A DNA stretch of 63,303 bases from Xenorhabdus indica. Its GTDB lineage: Bacteria > Pseudomonadota > Gammaproteobacteria > Enterobacterales > Enterobacteriaceae. Both the position numbers and the translations under genes were made by a program. Position 1 is the first letter of the stretch, and each line of letters starts with the position of its first letter. The stretch lies in the NCBI RefSeq assembly GCF_014467235.1, contig NZ_NKHP01000023.1, positions 1-63,303 on the forward strand, read 5' to 3'. The notes beneath the pieces are model-generated. The model did no database searches and had not been told where the DNA came from. It saw only the letters and a list, made by a program, of their open reading frames with translations. Below are positions 40,919-50,814 of this stretch, one piece after another.

Positions 40919-40933
40919 CTTTATGCCTCGCTA

Positions 40934-41392
40934 TTACTGCATGTGACTGTTGTTGGTATTAACATTAGCGGTATGAACATCAACGCTGGGTTTACTGACC
41001 TGACGCCTTGAACGTGCGGGTGTCCAATTCAATGCCCCGATACGTGCCAGATAAACCAAGCCTGCCAATAACACCAAAATGAAAATGCTTGCTTCGGCAA
41101 AGCCTAACCAGCCACTCTCTTTGATAGAGACTGACCATGCATATAAGTAAAGGGCTTCAACGTCGAAGATGACAAAGAACATGGCAACCAGATAAAACTT
41201 TGCCGACAGACGGAGACGGGCACTGCCGACAGAATCGATACCCGATTCATAAGGTATATGTTTTGCTCTGGCTTTCGCTCTGCCCCCAAGAAAGTACGCA
41301 CCCAGTAACATGAGTGCACACAAACCAAGAGCACCTATCAGGAAAATCGCAAACGCCCAGTGGTGGGCCAAAACTCCAGTAGATGTAGACAT
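40934..41392 (-). CDS. nuoA: NADH-quinone oxidoreductase subunit A
   Basis: First gene of the nuo operon, a three-helix membrane subunit of complex I. The 152 residues (E. coli 147) carry [33 protein letters not shown] split around the first loop, including the membrane Asp/Glu. The C-terminal tail is Asn-rich (A-N-V-N-T-N-N-S-H) and longer than in E. coli. Confidence 0.95.
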   Translation of the reverse strand: MSTSTGVLAHHWAFAIFLIGALGLCALMLLGAYFLGGRAKARAKHIPYESGIDSVGSARLRLSAKFYLVAMFFVIFDVEALYLYAWSVSIKESGWLGFAEASIFILVLLAGLVYLARIGALNWTPARSRRQVSKPSVDVHTANVNTNNSHMQ

Positions 41393-42048
41393 ACTCGTTG
41401 CTTACTCATCAAAAGTGGTGTCAAGGGTCTGCTCTTTTTACTTACTGGCAGTATTGCACCACATCGATTCATGGGAAGGGATAACAACCAAATCTGAAAC
41501 AGTGCTAATCAATTTTTTTGATGGCATGGATCGTCTTGGTTTTTATTCCTCTCAACACTTTTATCTGTCATAACAAAAGTGCCTGCTTATTTATTTACAA
41601 AGCACAAACCTTTGATTAACAGATTGTGCTTGCATATCGCTAAAACGTGTCAGTAGAACAAAAAAATATCAACACATTATAACTAGTTTAACCGATAACT
41701 CGACTTTACTACACTATTATCTCAGGAAAAACCTGTCTTTCCACTGTATCGGTTGGGATATTTTTATGATCAAGTGCACAGTTTCATTGAAAAACATTAA
41801 ACAACGGAACGCATTTTATTCAACTCTTAATAAATTGTTTCAAAAAGAAACGATTGAAGTTCAATAACACAACTATTTCTAAAAATAGATTTATCTTATC
41901 AATTTAAAAAACGAAAGTTGTTAACAAAACAACATTGTTTTAACTAAAATTCGAAAGGGATAAGAAAATTAATAGAGGATATTTCTGATGGTAAATATCA
42001 GAAATGGGAATGAAAACGTGAAAGGATTATTAATAGCAATTTAGAAAC
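41393..42048. other. Intergenic region between nuoA and lrhA (nuo promoter region)
   Basis: About 650 AT-rich bases. They must contain the nuo operon promoter. An 8-bp inverted repeat AAGCACAA (41600-41607) / TTGTGCTT (41624-41631) is visible, as are TTAAC-rich stretches near 41930 of the kind ArcA binds. No gene was seen. In E. coli this region is a long multi-regulator promoter (Nar, ArcA, Fis), but no site here is clear enough to assign. Confidence 0.45.
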
Positions 42049-42087
42049 AGGCTAATATTTCCACAAATAAAATGGAAATATTAGCCT
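42049..42087 (-). terminator. Strong hairpin after lrhA
   Basis: A 15-bp perfect stem (AGGCTAATATTTCCA at 42049-42063 with TGGAAATATTAGCCT at 42073-42087) has a 9-base loop, about 20 bases past the lrhA stop. The stem is long, but the downstream T-run (GTTTC) is poor, so it may act as a terminator or as a 3' stabilising structure. Confidence 0.7.
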
Positions 42088-42104
42088 ATAAAACACACGT
42101 AATA

Positions 42105-43070
42105 TTACTCGTTTATATTTTCGACCGAAGACTCTTCAGTAGATTCAACAGACTCATCTATATCGTCTGTTTCATTGGATTCAACTGATGTCACGGTATA
42201 AGGTGTTTTCTTATTTTGTATAGCATCAAAAACAGTCAGGACAGATTCATTTTGTTCGTTACTGTTGCGATATAAAAAGAATTGTATTTCAGGTAAACGT
42301 GGTAGCCCTTCACTTTCTCCCAAAATTCTTAAATCTGCGTTCTGCATTTCCAAAGGACGAGCAGTAATGCCAACCTCTGCATTGACGGCAGAACGAACAG
42401 CAGATAAAGAAGCGGCTTCATAAGCAATACGCCATGGAATACCACTCATATCTAGTGTTTCAAGCGCAATCTGACGGAATGTGTTGGTTTCGTCCATTAC
42501 GACTAAAGGGACAGGCTCATTCATCTGTAACTGGAAATCTGGTGCACAATGCCACAGTACAGGCGAAGAACGTAATACAGTACTAGGATGATGATTAATT
42601 TTTGCTGTGGTTAATGCTAAATCAATTTCATGGTTATCCAGCATACTCTCAATAAACTGACTACGTTTAATACGCACATCAACAGCTATACGCGGATAGA
42701 CAGAAGCAATACGGTTCAACAGGAAAGGCAGGAGAGTATCAACTGTGTCATCAGACGCTCCTATCCTGAGCTCACCGTCTGCATCATTGTATGTTAATGA
42801 TGCGGTAGCATCGTCATTAGCACGCAGGATTTGGCGCGCATAACCAAGAAGTTGAAGCCCGTGCTCGGTAAGAAGCTTATTACGACCGTGGCGAGCAAAT
42901 AATTCTCTCCCCACAAGGTGCTCCAAACGTTGCATTTGCTGACTGACAGCCGACTGCGTTCTACAAACTGCTGCTGCTGCTGCTGCAAAAGTATTTAAGT
43001 CAGCAACGGCAACGAAAGTTCTTAGCAGATCGAGATCGAGGTTTATTATCTGACGATTTGCATTTATCAT
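42105..43070 (-). CDS. lrhA: LysR-type regulator LrhA/HexA
   Basis: A 321-residue LysR-family transcription factor. The N-terminal winged helix (1-65) is nearly that of E. coli LrhA: D-L-D-L-L-R-T-F-V-A-V-A-D, the alanine run followed by V-C-R-T-Q-S-A-V-S-Q-Q-M-Q-R-L-E, then a periplasmic-binding-protein-like effector domain. The C terminus has an acidic serine-rich tail (E-S-V-E-S-T-E-E-S-S). LrhA represses flagella in E. coli. The orthologue HexA/LrhA controls virulence, motility and secondary metabolites in Photorhabdus and Xenorhabdus. It is divergent from alaA across 800 bases. A CTG run at about 42968-42985 encodes the alanine run. Confidence 0.93.
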   Translation of the reverse strand: MINANRQIINLDLDLLRTFVAVADLNTFAAAAAAVCRTQSAVSQQMQRLEHLVGRELFARHGRNKLLTEHGLQLLGYARQILRANDDATASLTYNDADGELRIGASDDTVDTLLPFLLNRIASVYPRIAVDVRIKRSQFIESMLDNHEIDLALTTAKINHHPSTVLRSSPVLWHCAPDFQLQMNEPVPLVVMDETNTFRQIALETLDMSGIPWRIAYEAASLSAVRSAVNAEVGITARPLEMQNADLRILGESEGLPRLPEIQFFLYRNSNEQNESVLTVFDAIQNKKTPYTVTSVESNETDDIDESVESTEESSVENINE

Positions 43071-43871
43071 TGTTTATTCATCACTTTTTTTTGATTTTAA
43101 TTACTAACTAACCTGGTGTTTTTACTTCAGCAGTATCAAATAAAATAATACCGATTCTGACATTACTCTACTCTATTAAAGAGGGCAAAGGTTTACTGCA
43201 TTTTTTTACTATTTATATCTTCATGGGTTTTATTTTCTCCTTTCTTAACAAAATTTATGCAATCTCTAAATTAATACACAAACAAAAACCTATTTACCTC
43301 ACATAACCATCAATTTCCAGTACAAATAGTCTTTTTCTGACTTGCCTCAAAGAATAACATAACTTCAATTCGGAAAACTTAACCAAACCAAGCAATATTA
43401 GTATTTTTAATGAATTAATATTTTTATCGAAAAGTCATGAAAATGTTACGGGTAAAAATTCAAAAACATTGCCAAAGTATCTATGATAAAACCCTTAATT
43501 AATTTTATGTCGGCAAAGATAAATTATAAGAATACATTATACAAATTATCTTACTTTTATTGACAATTCAGATTGCATTTCTGTTTTTAGGTTAAAAAAT
43601 CAGTACCAGATACTCTCTCATCTCTGTCAGCCAACTAAAAACAGTCCATTATTTAGAATTAAAATCTGATATAAAAAAAACAATTGAAACTATAATCCAA
43701 TTAAACTGATGTTTTTAGATAGCAGACTTATACATTAGACGTTAAAACAACCATTTTCACCAAAGATATCAGAGGCTCTTCAAAAGATTGACAGAGAGGA
43801 GTACATTGAACATCACATTTTGTAGGCCGGATAAGATCCACTTTTTGCCCAGAGAAAGGTTAAGGCACCGT
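43071..43871. other. Long AT-rich control region between lrhA and alaA
   Basis: About 800 bases of AT-rich DNA between two divergent genes. It must hold the lrhA and alaA promoters. No gene, tRNA or strong hairpin was seen. A frame extending alaA upstream to 43788 exists but is not conserved in E. coli AlaA. Long leaders are usual for this regulator in enterobacteria. Confidence 0.45.
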
Positions 43872-45086
43872 ATGTTTTCCATTAATAAATCCAGCAAATT
43901 AGATAATGTCTGCTATGACATCCGAGGTAATACACTCAAAGAAGCCAAACGGCTTGAAGAGGAAGGGAATAAGGTACTGAAATTAAACATTGGTAATCCG
44001 GCACCATTTGGTTTCGAAGCACCTGATGAAATTTTAGTTGATGTTATCCGCAACCTGCCAACAGCTCAGGGCTATTCTGACTCAAAAGGTTTGTACTCTG
44101 CGCGTAAGGCAATTATGCAACACTATCAAGCCCGAAATATGCTGGATATTACCGTTGAAGATATCTTTATTGGTAACGGTGTTTCTGAACTTATTGTTCA
44201 GTCTATGCAGGCCTTGCTCAATACCGGCGATGAAATGCTGGTTCCGGCCCCTGATTATCCACTCTGGACAGCCGCCGTTTCTCTTTCCAGCGGCAAATCT
44301 GTCCACTATTTATGTGATGAACAACAAGGCTGGTTCCCTGATTTAGATGATATCCGCCGTAAAATCACACCGCGTACCCGCGGTATTGTCATTATTAACC
44401 CGAACAACCCGACAGGAGCGGTATACAGTAAAGAAATCCTGCTGGAAATTGTGGAAATTGCCCGCCAGCATAATCTGATTATTTTCGCTGACGAAATTTA
44501 CGACAAGATCCTATACGACGATGCTCAACATCATTCCATCGCCGCACTGGCACCAGATCTTTTTACCGTCACCTTTAATGGCTTGTCAAAAACCTATCGT
44601 GTTGCGGGATTCCGTCAGGGTTGGATGGTGCTGAATGGCCCGAAAAAACAGGCAAAAGGCTACATTGAAGGGTTGGAAATGTTGGCATCTATGCGCCTTT
44701 GCGCCAACGTCCCGATGCAACATGCAATTCAAACTGCATTAGGTGGCTATCAAAGCATCAGTGAGTTCATTTTTCCGGGAGGACGTCTCTATGAACAGCG
44801 CAATCATGCCTGGGAACTGATTAACCAAATCCCCGGAATTTCCTGCGTGAAACCCATGGGGGCTTTATATATGTTCCCTAAGATTGATACCAAACGTTTC
44901 AATATTTATGATGACCAGAAAATGGTCTTGGATCTTTTATTACAAGAAAAAGTGTTACTGGTTCAGGGAACTGCATTTAACTGGCCAGAACCAGACCATT
45001 TCCGCATTGTTACCCTGCCACATATCGCAGATCTGCAAATGGCTATTGAGAAATTTGCCCGTTTTATTGGTAAATATCACCAATAA
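43872..45086 (+). CDS. alaA: Alanine transaminase AlaA
   Basis: PLP-dependent aminotransferase that makes alanine from pyruvate and glutamate, the main alanine synthase in E. coli. The 404 residues (E. coli 405) begin M-F-S-I-N-K-S-S-K-L. The PLP lysine is K240 in F-N-G-L-S-K-T-Y-R. Other marks are I-I-N-P-N-N-P-T-G-A (174-183) and F-A-D-E-I-Y-D-K (205-212). The ATG at 43872 has AAGG seven bases upstream and gives the family's length. An earlier TTG at 43788 is rejected. Confidence 0.95.
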   Translation: MFSINKSSKLDNVCYDIRGNTLKEAKRLEEEGNKVLKLNIGNPAPFGFEAPDEILVDVIRNLPTAQGYSDSKGLYSARKAIMQHYQARNMLDITVEDIFIGNGVSELIVQSMQALLNTGDEMLVPAPDYPLWTAAVSLSSGKSVHYLCDEQQGWFPDLDDIRRKITPRTRGIVIINPNNPTGAVYSKEILLEIVEIARQHNLIIFADEIYDKILYDDAQHHSIAALAPDLFTVTFNGLSKTYRVAGFRQGWMVLNGPKKQAKGYIEGLEMLASMRLCANVPMQHAIQTALGGYQSISEFIFPGGRLYEQRNHAWELINQIPGISCVKPMGALYMFPKIDTKRFNIYDDQKMVLDLLLQEKVLLVQGTAFNWPEPDHFRIVTLPHIADLQMAIEKFARFIGKYHQ

Positions 45087-45103
45087 ACATTAAAAAATGA
45101 CTA

Positions 45104-45161
45104 AACCCAATGGATTTCAAGATGCAGCTAACAAAGCTGCAACTTGAAGCATGAAACGTAT
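45104..45161. repeat. ERIC-like short repeat, copy 2
   Basis: A 58-bp element between alaA and yfbR. The inner inverted arms are TTCAAGATGCAGC and GCTGCAACTTGAA, with outer words ACCCAATGG and ACGTATG. The ends match the terminal parts of ERIC/IRU elements, with the middle deleted. The palindrome would fold well as RNA in the alaA-yfbR gap. Confidence 0.7.
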
Positions 45162-45250
45162 GACGCTGTCTTTTTCAACCGCAAATGGTTTACTTCCGTC
45201 CAGCCAACACCCACAATCATAATCATGTTGTTCCATAGCAAGAGAAAATT

Positions 45251-45832
45251 ATGAGTCATTTTTTCGCCCAATTATCTCGCCTGAAATTGATTAATCGTTG
45301 GCCTCTTATGCGAAACGTACGTACGGAAAACGTTTCAGAACACAGTTTACAGGTTGCATTTGTTGCACATGCACTAGCGATAATAAAAAACCGTAAATTT
45401 GGTGGTAATATTAACGCTGAACGGATCGCAATATTAGCAATGTATCATGATGCCAGTGAGGTTATTACTGGTGATTTACCAACGCCAATAAAATACTACA
45501 ATCCTCAAATTGCCCATGAATATAAAAAAATAGAAAAGATCGCCCAACATAAATTATTAGATATGTTACCGATTGAATTACAAAATGATTTTCGCCCGAT
45601 TTTAGACGATCAATATCATATTGAAGAAGAAACTAATATTATTAAACAAGCTGATGCGTTATGTGCTTATTTAAAATGTTTGGAAGAATTATCGGCTGGA
45701 AATTCTGAATTCAATCAAGCAAAAATCAGGTTAGAGAAAACATTAGAAAAACGTCATAGTCAGGAAATGGATTATTTCATAACCGTATTTGTTCCAAGTT
45801 TCAACCTTTCTCTTGATGAAATTAGCCTGTAA
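45251..45832 (+). CDS. yfbR: 5'-deoxynucleotidase YfbR
   Basis: An HD-domain phosphohydrolase that removes phosphate from 5'-deoxyribonucleoside monophosphates. The 193 residues (E. coli 199) hold the metal-binding set H31 in S-E-H-S-L-Q-V, H66-D67 in M-Y-H-D-A-S-E and D135 in K-Q-A-D-A-L. The phosphate/sugar loop G-D-L-P-T-P-I-K-Y is intact. The ATG at 45251 follows AGAGAAAA. It is downstream of alaA as in E. coli, with an ERIC-like repeat between them. Confidence 0.94.
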   Translation: MSHFFAQLSRLKLINRWPLMRNVRTENVSEHSLQVAFVAHALAIIKNRKFGGNINAERIAILAMYHDASEVITGDLPTPIKYYNPQIAHEYKKIEKIAQHKLLDMLPIELQNDFRPILDDQYHIEEETNIIKQADALCAYLKCLEELSAGNSEFNQAKIRLEKTLEKRHSQEMDYFITVFVPSFNLSLDEISL

Positions 45833-45841
45833 AAACGACCG

Positions 45842-45869
45842 GGCAGCTTCACGTTTTCGCGAAGCTGCC
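45842..45869. terminator. Hairpin between convergent yfbR and yfbS
   Basis: A 9-bp perfect GC-rich stem (GGCAGCTTC at 45842-45850 with GAAGCTGCC at 45861-45869) lies ten bases after yfbR and eleven bases past yfbS. No T-run follows, and it may serve both genes. Confidence 0.6.
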
Positions 45870-45879
45870 AGATACGACA

Positions 45880-47709
45880 TCAGAACGGAAAAAGAACGGG
45901 AATAATTGTCACACTGATCCCCAGTACAATGAATGTAAAAGGCACCCCCAGTTTCAAGAAATCAGCAAATCGATATCCTCCCGGCCCTAATATCAATGTA
46001 TTGACGGGAGAAGAAACCGGAGTCATGAACGCCGCTGAAGCCGCTACCCCAATTATCATCGCAAAAGGCAGAGGAGAGACCGACATCTCTTTCGCGGCAG
46101 CAATGGCAATAGGTGCCATCAGCACAGCTGTTGCGGTATTGGAAATAAATAATCCAATAATGGCACAAAGCACAAACAGGCATATCAGCATAGCTCGTGG
46201 CCCCATATTACCCGCGATATCCATTAATCCACTGACAATTAAATCAATCCCACCGGTTTTTTGTAATGCCAATGCAAATGGCATCATACCAACAATCAGA
46301 ATGAGACTTGGCCAATGGATGGCACGATAAGCACTTTCCATGTCAATGCAACGAAATTTTCCCATTAACAGACAGGCAATCAAGGCGGCAATAAAATTGG
46401 GAATTTCATTGGTCAACATCATTGCCACCATTAAAACAAGACAAAACAGCGCATGAGGTGCCTGAGATGCTGCCGGTGCAGCGCTTTCCACTTCAACGGG
46501 CAAATTCAGCACGATAAAATCAGGCGCTTTGGTTTTCAGTTCCCGCACTAACTTCCAGTCACCGATGACCAGCAACGTATCACCAAGCAGCAGCGGTTCA
46601 TCAACCAACTTACCGACCAATGCCTTACTACTGCGTCGGATCCCTACTACGTTCAGCCCGTAGCGCGTACGGAATTTCATGCTGCGCAACGATTGTCCCA
46701 ACAAATCCGATTCAGGGATCACAGATATTTCTGCCATGCCGACATCGCGGGATTGATCAGAGAAATATTCCCCGCGCAATATCATAGGTTCTAACAGTTG
46801 TTCGCTACAAAATTGCCGCAAATCCACATCACTATCAGACATATCCACCAGCAGAACATCCTGTTGCCGTAATTCCGTTTCGCCGGTTGCAGCGACCATG
46901 ACCCGACGGAATTTCCGCCAACGCTCAATGCCGATAACATTAGCCCCATAGCGCGCACGTAATCCCAATTCATCCAGTGAATGACCAATCAATGGTGAAT
47001 GTTGCCGGATAGCAAGACGACGGGCACGCCCGGATAATTTATAGTCATGGATGAGATCACGAAATGAACGATGGTAACGCTCATCCGTTTTATGGGGAGT
47101 TTTGCTTCCTAGCCAACGGCGGACAATCAGCATATAAACGATCCCCGCCAACAAAACTAAAATACCGATAGGTGTAATAGAGAAAAAACCAAAGCTGTGT
47201 AACCCTTCGCGTACTAACTCACTATTCACCACCATATTGGGAGGCGTCGCAACCAGTGTCATCATGCCACTGATCAGGCCAGCGAACCCTAATGGCATCA
47301 TTAACCGCCCCGGTGAAGTCTGCATTCTGGCCGCGACACTTAAAACGACCGGAATGAAAATAGCAACAACACCTGTGGAGCTCATAAAAGCCCCTAGTCC
47401 CGCAACTGACAACATCAATAAAGCCAGCATTCTGGTTTCGCTATTACCTGCAACCCGAACTAGCCAATCTCCCATCTGATAAGCAACACCCGTCCTTACC
47501 AGCCCTTCGCCGATAACAAACAGCGCTGCAATCAACAAGACATTGGGATCGCTGAAACCAATTGTAGCTTCATTTAAGGAGAGCGTACCACTCAGGACAA
47601 AAGCAATAATCACCAGTAAAGCCACGACATCCATTCTGACTTTATTGGTCGTGAAAAGAACGATGGCTATCAATAACAGGGTCAATACCCACAACAGTTC
47701 GCTATTCAA
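45880..47709 (-). CDS. yfbS: DASS/SLC13-family transporter with two TrkA-C domains, YfbS
   Basis: A putative anion permease with an N-terminal membrane half, two central TrkA-C-type regulatory domains (about 205-370) and a C-terminal membrane half. The family signatures T-P-P-N-M-V-V-N-S and [11 protein letters not shown] are present, and the protein ends I-P-V-L-F-P-F as in E. coli YfbS. The substrate is unknown. I chose TTG at 47709 as start because AGAGG lies five bases upstream and the resulting 609 residues equal the E. coli length. A longer frame to 47766 has no homologous counterpart. Confidence 0.88.
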   Translation of the reverse strand: MNSELLWVLTLLLIAIVLFTTNKVRMDVVALLVIIAFVLSGTLSLNEATIGFSDPNVLLIAALFVIGEGLVRTGVAYQMGDWLVRVAGNSETRMLALLMLSVAGLGAFMSSTGVVAIFIPVVLSVAARMQTSPGRLMMPLGFAGLISGMMTLVATPPNMVVNSELVREGLHSFGFFSITPIGILVLLAGIVYMLIVRRWLGSKTPHKTDERYHRSFRDLIHDYKLSGRARRLAIRQHSPLIGHSLDELGLRARYGANVIGIERWRKFRRVMVAATGETELRQQDVLLVDMSDSDVDLRQFCSEQLLEPMILRGEYFSDQSRDVGMAEISVIPESDLLGQSLRSMKFRTRYGLNVVGIRRSSKALVGKLVDEPLLLGDTLLVIGDWKLVRELKTKAPDFIVLNLPVEVESAAPAASQAPHALFCLVLMVAMMLTNEIPNFIAALIACLLMGKFRCIDMESAYRAIHWPSLILIVGMMPFALALQKTGGIDLIVSGLMDIAGNMGPRAMLICLFVLCAIIGLFISNTATAVLMAPIAIAAAKEMSVSPLPFAMIIGVAASAAFMTPVSSPVNTLILGPGGYRFADFLKLGVPFTFIVLGISVTIIPVLFPF

Positions 47710-47835
47710 TACGGCCTCTATCAGAAAAGCCGACCTGCCAACAGTCAGGCCGGGTATTATCAACAAAAACCTATTACCATAGGGTATGAATAGAGTCAGT
47801 AAACCAGTTTTGTCAGAAAAAAACCTCGGTGTGGA

Positions 47836-48510
47836 TCAACAAACTTCCTGATTCATCGCATAAATCGTTACATAACCCCCAGATTTAACAATTTCGATAT
47901 CTTCCAGATTCGTGATAGTCATATGAATCTCATCTCTGCGTGGAATATCCGATGAGTCATGAACGACAACAACCTGACAGCCTGCATCCAACCCGGCATG
48001 AACCCCCGCCGCTGCATCTTCAAAAACCACACACTCTTCCGGCAACAACCCCAATTTGTGCGCCCCCAACAAATAAGGTTCGGGATTTGGTTTGCCGATC
48101 TTGACGGATTCAGCCGTTACCCAATGAGCCGGTTCTGGTAACTCCGCCACTTTATGGCGGGCAGACGCAAGAGGAACAGTCCCTGATGTCACAATTGCCC
48201 ACGGAATATCCAGCGCATTCAGTTTATCAATCAAAGCAATGGCACCGGGTAAAGCGGCAATACCTTCCGTATCTTCCGTTTCGAGTTTTTCAATCCACCT
48301 GAACGTACTGTCAATCTCTTCTTCCGTAGCATCAGGCATAAAATGGCGTAATGATAATATCGCCGGAGTACCATGAACATAGTTCAGGACTTCATCACGG
48401 TCGATACCCATCTTATCAGCGAACTTAATCCACGCTCGCTCAACCGCAGGCAATGAATCAATCAGCGTGCCATCCAAATCAAATAAAAAACCTCTACATT
48501 TCAGTACCAA
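47836..48510 (-). CDS. hxpA: HAD-family sugar phosphatase HxpA (YfbT)
   Basis: A 224-residue haloacid-dehalogenase phosphatase of the beta-PGM-like type. Motif I is F-D-L-D-G-T-L-I-D (about 10-18), motif II V-T-S-G-T (about 112), motif III G-K-P-N-P-E (about 142) and motif IV F-E-D-A-A-A-G-V (about 166). A helical cap lies between motifs I and II. E. coli YfbT dephosphorylates fructose-1-phosphate and other sugar phosphates. The neighbours yfbS and yfbV follow E. coli order, but yfbU is absent. Confidence 0.92.
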   Translation of the reverse strand: MVLKCRGFLFDLDGTLIDSLPAVERAWIKFADKMGIDRDEVLNYVHGTPAILSLRHFMPDATEEEIDSTFRWIEKLETEDTEGIAALPGAIALIDKLNALDIPWAIVTSGTVPLASARHKVAELPEPAHWVTAESVKIGKPNPEPYLLGAHKLGLLPEECVVFEDAAAGVHAGLDAGCQVVVVHDSSDIPRRDEIHMTITNLEDIEIVKSGGYVTIYAMNQEVC

Positions 48511-48575
48511 AACCCAACTCCTTCAAATGCAGTCATCTGTTAATCATCTGGTATATTTCAACAATATTCAGGTGA

Positions 48576-48682
48576 TATACGCATTAAACTTCAAGTTGCA
48601 ATTTACAACACTATATATGAAACCTGATTTCTCCTCGCTTCGCGGGGAGAAATCACACGCATCTTGAAGTTAGATTGGTATA
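48576..48682. repeat. ERIC-like palindromic repeat with central hairpin, copy 3
   Basis: A 107-bp element with terminal inverted ends (TATACGCATTAAACTTCAAG at the left, inverse of CTTGAAGTTAGATTGGTATA at the right) and an internal 13-bp stem, GATTTCTCCTCGC with GCGGGGAGAAATC (one G-T pair, 3-base loop). The outer ends belong with copies 1 and 2, but the core differs. It is a non-autonomous, MITE-like element in the hxpA leader. Confidence 0.75.
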
Positions 48683-48773
48683 GTAAGCAAAAGCAAAAAA
48701 CCTGAATGAAAATCTACATAGGCAAGATAGCGAAAAAATCCTGAATGGGGAATTTATTAGACAACTGATTCAA

Positions 48774-48806
48774 AAACCGTCAGGCCAGAATGGACTCTGA
48801 CGGTTT
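48774..48806 (-). terminator. Rho-independent terminator of yfbV
   Basis: A 10-bp stem (AAACCGTCAG with CTGACGGTTT) overlaps the yfbV stop codon and on the minus strand is followed by TTTTTG. It fits an intrinsic terminator placed right at the gene end. Confidence 0.8.
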
Positions 48807-49260
48807 AAATATCATCAAGGAAAAAGTTATCCAACTGTTTGAACGCCCGTTTCAGCAATTCAGCCAGTGATAAGTAAGTCGGCGTGCTTTCTACTGGCAT
48901 CATTGCGATCCCGGCTTCAGCAAATTTCTCACGAATTTCGTAAAACCATTTCAGCAAACTTTCAGGCAAAGGCGTTGCTGCCCGTTTTCCTAGCCACCAT
49001 AACCCCTGTAATGGCAGGCTACAGGCAAATAGTGCTGTCGCAACAGATGGCCCTAACTGCCCACCCAATGCGATTTGCCAGGTTAAGGTAAAGATCGCCA
49101 ATGGCGGCATAAAGCGAATGCCAAAGCGAGTCGCTTTAATCACGCGGTTTTCCGGAAACACAGGAGCAAGCTGTTTTTCCAGTGGCCATATTTTTAGATA
49201 TTGTTGCCCTAATTGGACTCTTTTAAACCAACCCTGGTTGACAGGTGGTGTCATATTCAT
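48805..49260 (-). CDS. yfbV: UPF0208 membrane protein YfbV
   Basis: A 151-residue inner-membrane protein with two helices (about 48-90) that matches E. coli YfbV in length and motifs: [36 protein letters not shown] and the end R-A-F-K-Q-L-D. E. coli YfbV has been linked to Ter macrodomain insulation, though the mechanism is unclear. The ATG at 49260 is preceded by GAGGT at suitable spacing and gives the E. coli length exactly. Nearby upstream starts are too close to that site. It is divergent from ackA. Confidence 0.92.
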   Translation of the reverse strand: MNMTPPVNQGWFKRVQLGQQYLKIWPLEKQLAPVFPENRVIKATRFGIRFMPPLAIFTLTWQIALGGQLGPSVATALFACSLPLQGLWWLGKRAATPLPESLLKWFYEIREKFAEAGIAMMPVESTPTYLSLAELLKRAFKQLDNFFLDDI

Positions 49261-49515
49261 CATGACCTCAATCAATTAAAAGCATAGTATTTAAAAAATA
49301 TCTACAAAAGATAAAATCTTTTTTGTAGTATTAAGTATATTTTGTCTTTATTGCTGGCAAACGGTATCCTACACAGACTTTTGTGTTGGTGCAGTAACAA
49401 AACAGAAAGACCGCCTGTTTTCGCAACATTTTGGTTCGTTTGTTAATAAATTGCTTCATTTTTTTAACACTTTTCTTCTTTAAGATTAGATCACAACAAG
49501 ATAATAGGTAATTCC

Positions 49516-50718
49516 ATGTCAAGTAAGCTGGTACTGGTTCTTAATTGCGGTAGCTCCTCTCTGAAATTCGCTATCATCGATCCTGCCAATGGTGAAGAAT
49601 ATCTCTCTGGTTTGGCTGAATGTTTCGGTCTGCCTGAAGCGCGTATTAAATGGAAAATAGATGGAGCGAAAAACGAAGCTGCTTTAGGTGCCGGCGCAGC
49701 ACACAGTGAAGCTCTGAACTTCATTGTTAATACGATTTTATCTGAAAAGCCAGAACTTTCTGAGCAAATTTCAGCCATCGGTCACCGTATCGTTCACGGT
49801 GGTGAAAAATTCACTTCTTCTGTGATTATCACTGATGAAGTTATCAAAGGCATCGAAGCGGCGATCCCATTCGCACCACTGCACAACCCTGCACACCTGA
49901 TCGGTATCGCAGAAGCGAAAAATGCCTTCCCTCATCTGGTTGAGAAAAACATTGCTGTATTTGATACCGCATTCCACCAGTCTATGCCTGAAGAAGCATA
50001 TCTGTATGCACTGCCATATAATCTGTACAAAGAGCATGGCATCCGCCGTTACGGTGCACACGGTACTAGCCATTTCTATGTTTCCCGTGAAGCAGCTAAA
50101 ATGCTGAACAAGCCTGTTGAAGAACTGAATGTTATCACCTGCCACTTGGGTAATGGTGGCTCTGTTTCTGCTATTGTCAATGGTAAGTGTGTTGATACTT
50201 CTATGGGTCTGACTCCACTGGAAGGTCTGGTTATGGGGACTCGCAGCGGTGACATCGACCCAGCTATCGTATTCCACCTGCATGACGCAATGGGCATGAG
50301 TGTTGACCAGATCAATACCCTGTTGACCAAAGAATCCGGTTTCCTGGGTCTGACTGAAGTCACTAGCGACTGCCGTTATGTAGAAGATAACTACGAAACT
50401 AAAGCAGATGCAAAACGTGCAATGGATGTTTACTGCCACCGTCTGGCGAAATATATTGGTGCTTACGGTGCATTGATGGAAGGTCGTCTGGATGCAGTCA
50501 TCTTCACTGGCGGCATCGGTGAAAACTCTGCTCTGGTTCGTGAGTTGACGCTGAAAAAAGTGGCTCTGCTAGGTTTTGAATACGATCACGAGCGTAACCT
50601 TGCTGCTCGTTTCGGTAAAGATGGCGTGATCACAACTGATAACAGCCGTCCTGCTCTGGTGATCCCAACCAATGAAGAATTGGTGATCGCTCAGGACTCA
50701 GCGCGCCTGACTGCATAA
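49516..50718 (+). CDS. ackA: Acetate kinase AckA
   Basis: Interconverts acetyl phosphate plus ADP with acetate plus ATP. The 400 residues equal E. coli AckA. Signatures are [11 protein letters not shown] near the N terminus, G-H-R-I-V-H-G-G-E near 90, H-L-G-N-G-G-S-V near 210 and F-T-G-G-I-G-E-N near 330. It has strong, regular codon use typical of a highly expressed gene. It is upstream of pta, with a hairpin in the 96-base gap. Confidence 0.97.
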   Translation: MSSKLVLVLNCGSSSLKFAIIDPANGEEYLSGLAECFGLPEARIKWKIDGAKNEAALGAGAAHSEALNFIVNTILSEKPELSEQISAIGHRIVHGGEKFTSSVIITDEVIKGIEAAIPFAPLHNPAHLIGIAEAKNAFPHLVEKNIAVFDTAFHQSMPEEAYLYALPYNLYKEHGIRRYGAHGTSHFYVSREAAKMLNKPVEELNVITCHLGNGGSVSAIVNGKCVDTSMGLTPLEGLVMGTRSGDIDPAIVFHLHDAMGMSVDQINTLLTKESGFLGLTEVTSDCRYVEDNYETKADAKRAMDVYCHRLAKYIGAYGALMEGRLDAVIFTGGIGENSALVRELTLKKVALLGFEYDHERNLAARFGKDGVITTDNSRPALVIPTNEELVIAQDSARLTA

Positions 50719-50734
50719 GCAAATGACTTCTTAT

Positions 50735-50757
50735 AACCGCCAGCATTGCTGGTGGTT
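50735..50757 (+). terminator. Hairpin between ackA and pta (attenuator-like)
   Basis: A 10-bp stem (AACCGCCAGC at 50735-50744 with GCTGGTGGTT at 50748-50757, one G-T pair) has a 3-base loop and is followed by GTTTA. The weak T-run suggests partial termination, letting ackA be expressed above pta. Confidence 0.55.
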
Positions 50758-50814
50758 GTTTATCGCATTTACATCATGTTGATTGACTAACGAGCAACCG
50801 TTAAAGAGGTTTCC

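Noticed and set aside
42968..42985. CTG microsatellite
   Set aside because: It encodes the alanine run of the LrhA helix-turn-helix, which is also present in E. coli LrhA, so it is a conserved coding feature.
43788..43871. Longer N terminus for AlaA
   Set aside because: The extra 28 codons have no counterpart in AlaA, and a good ribosome site precedes the ATG at 43872.
49771..50439. 222-residue frame antisense to ackA
   Set aside because: It mirrors the regular codon use of ackA. No start signal or recognisable domain.
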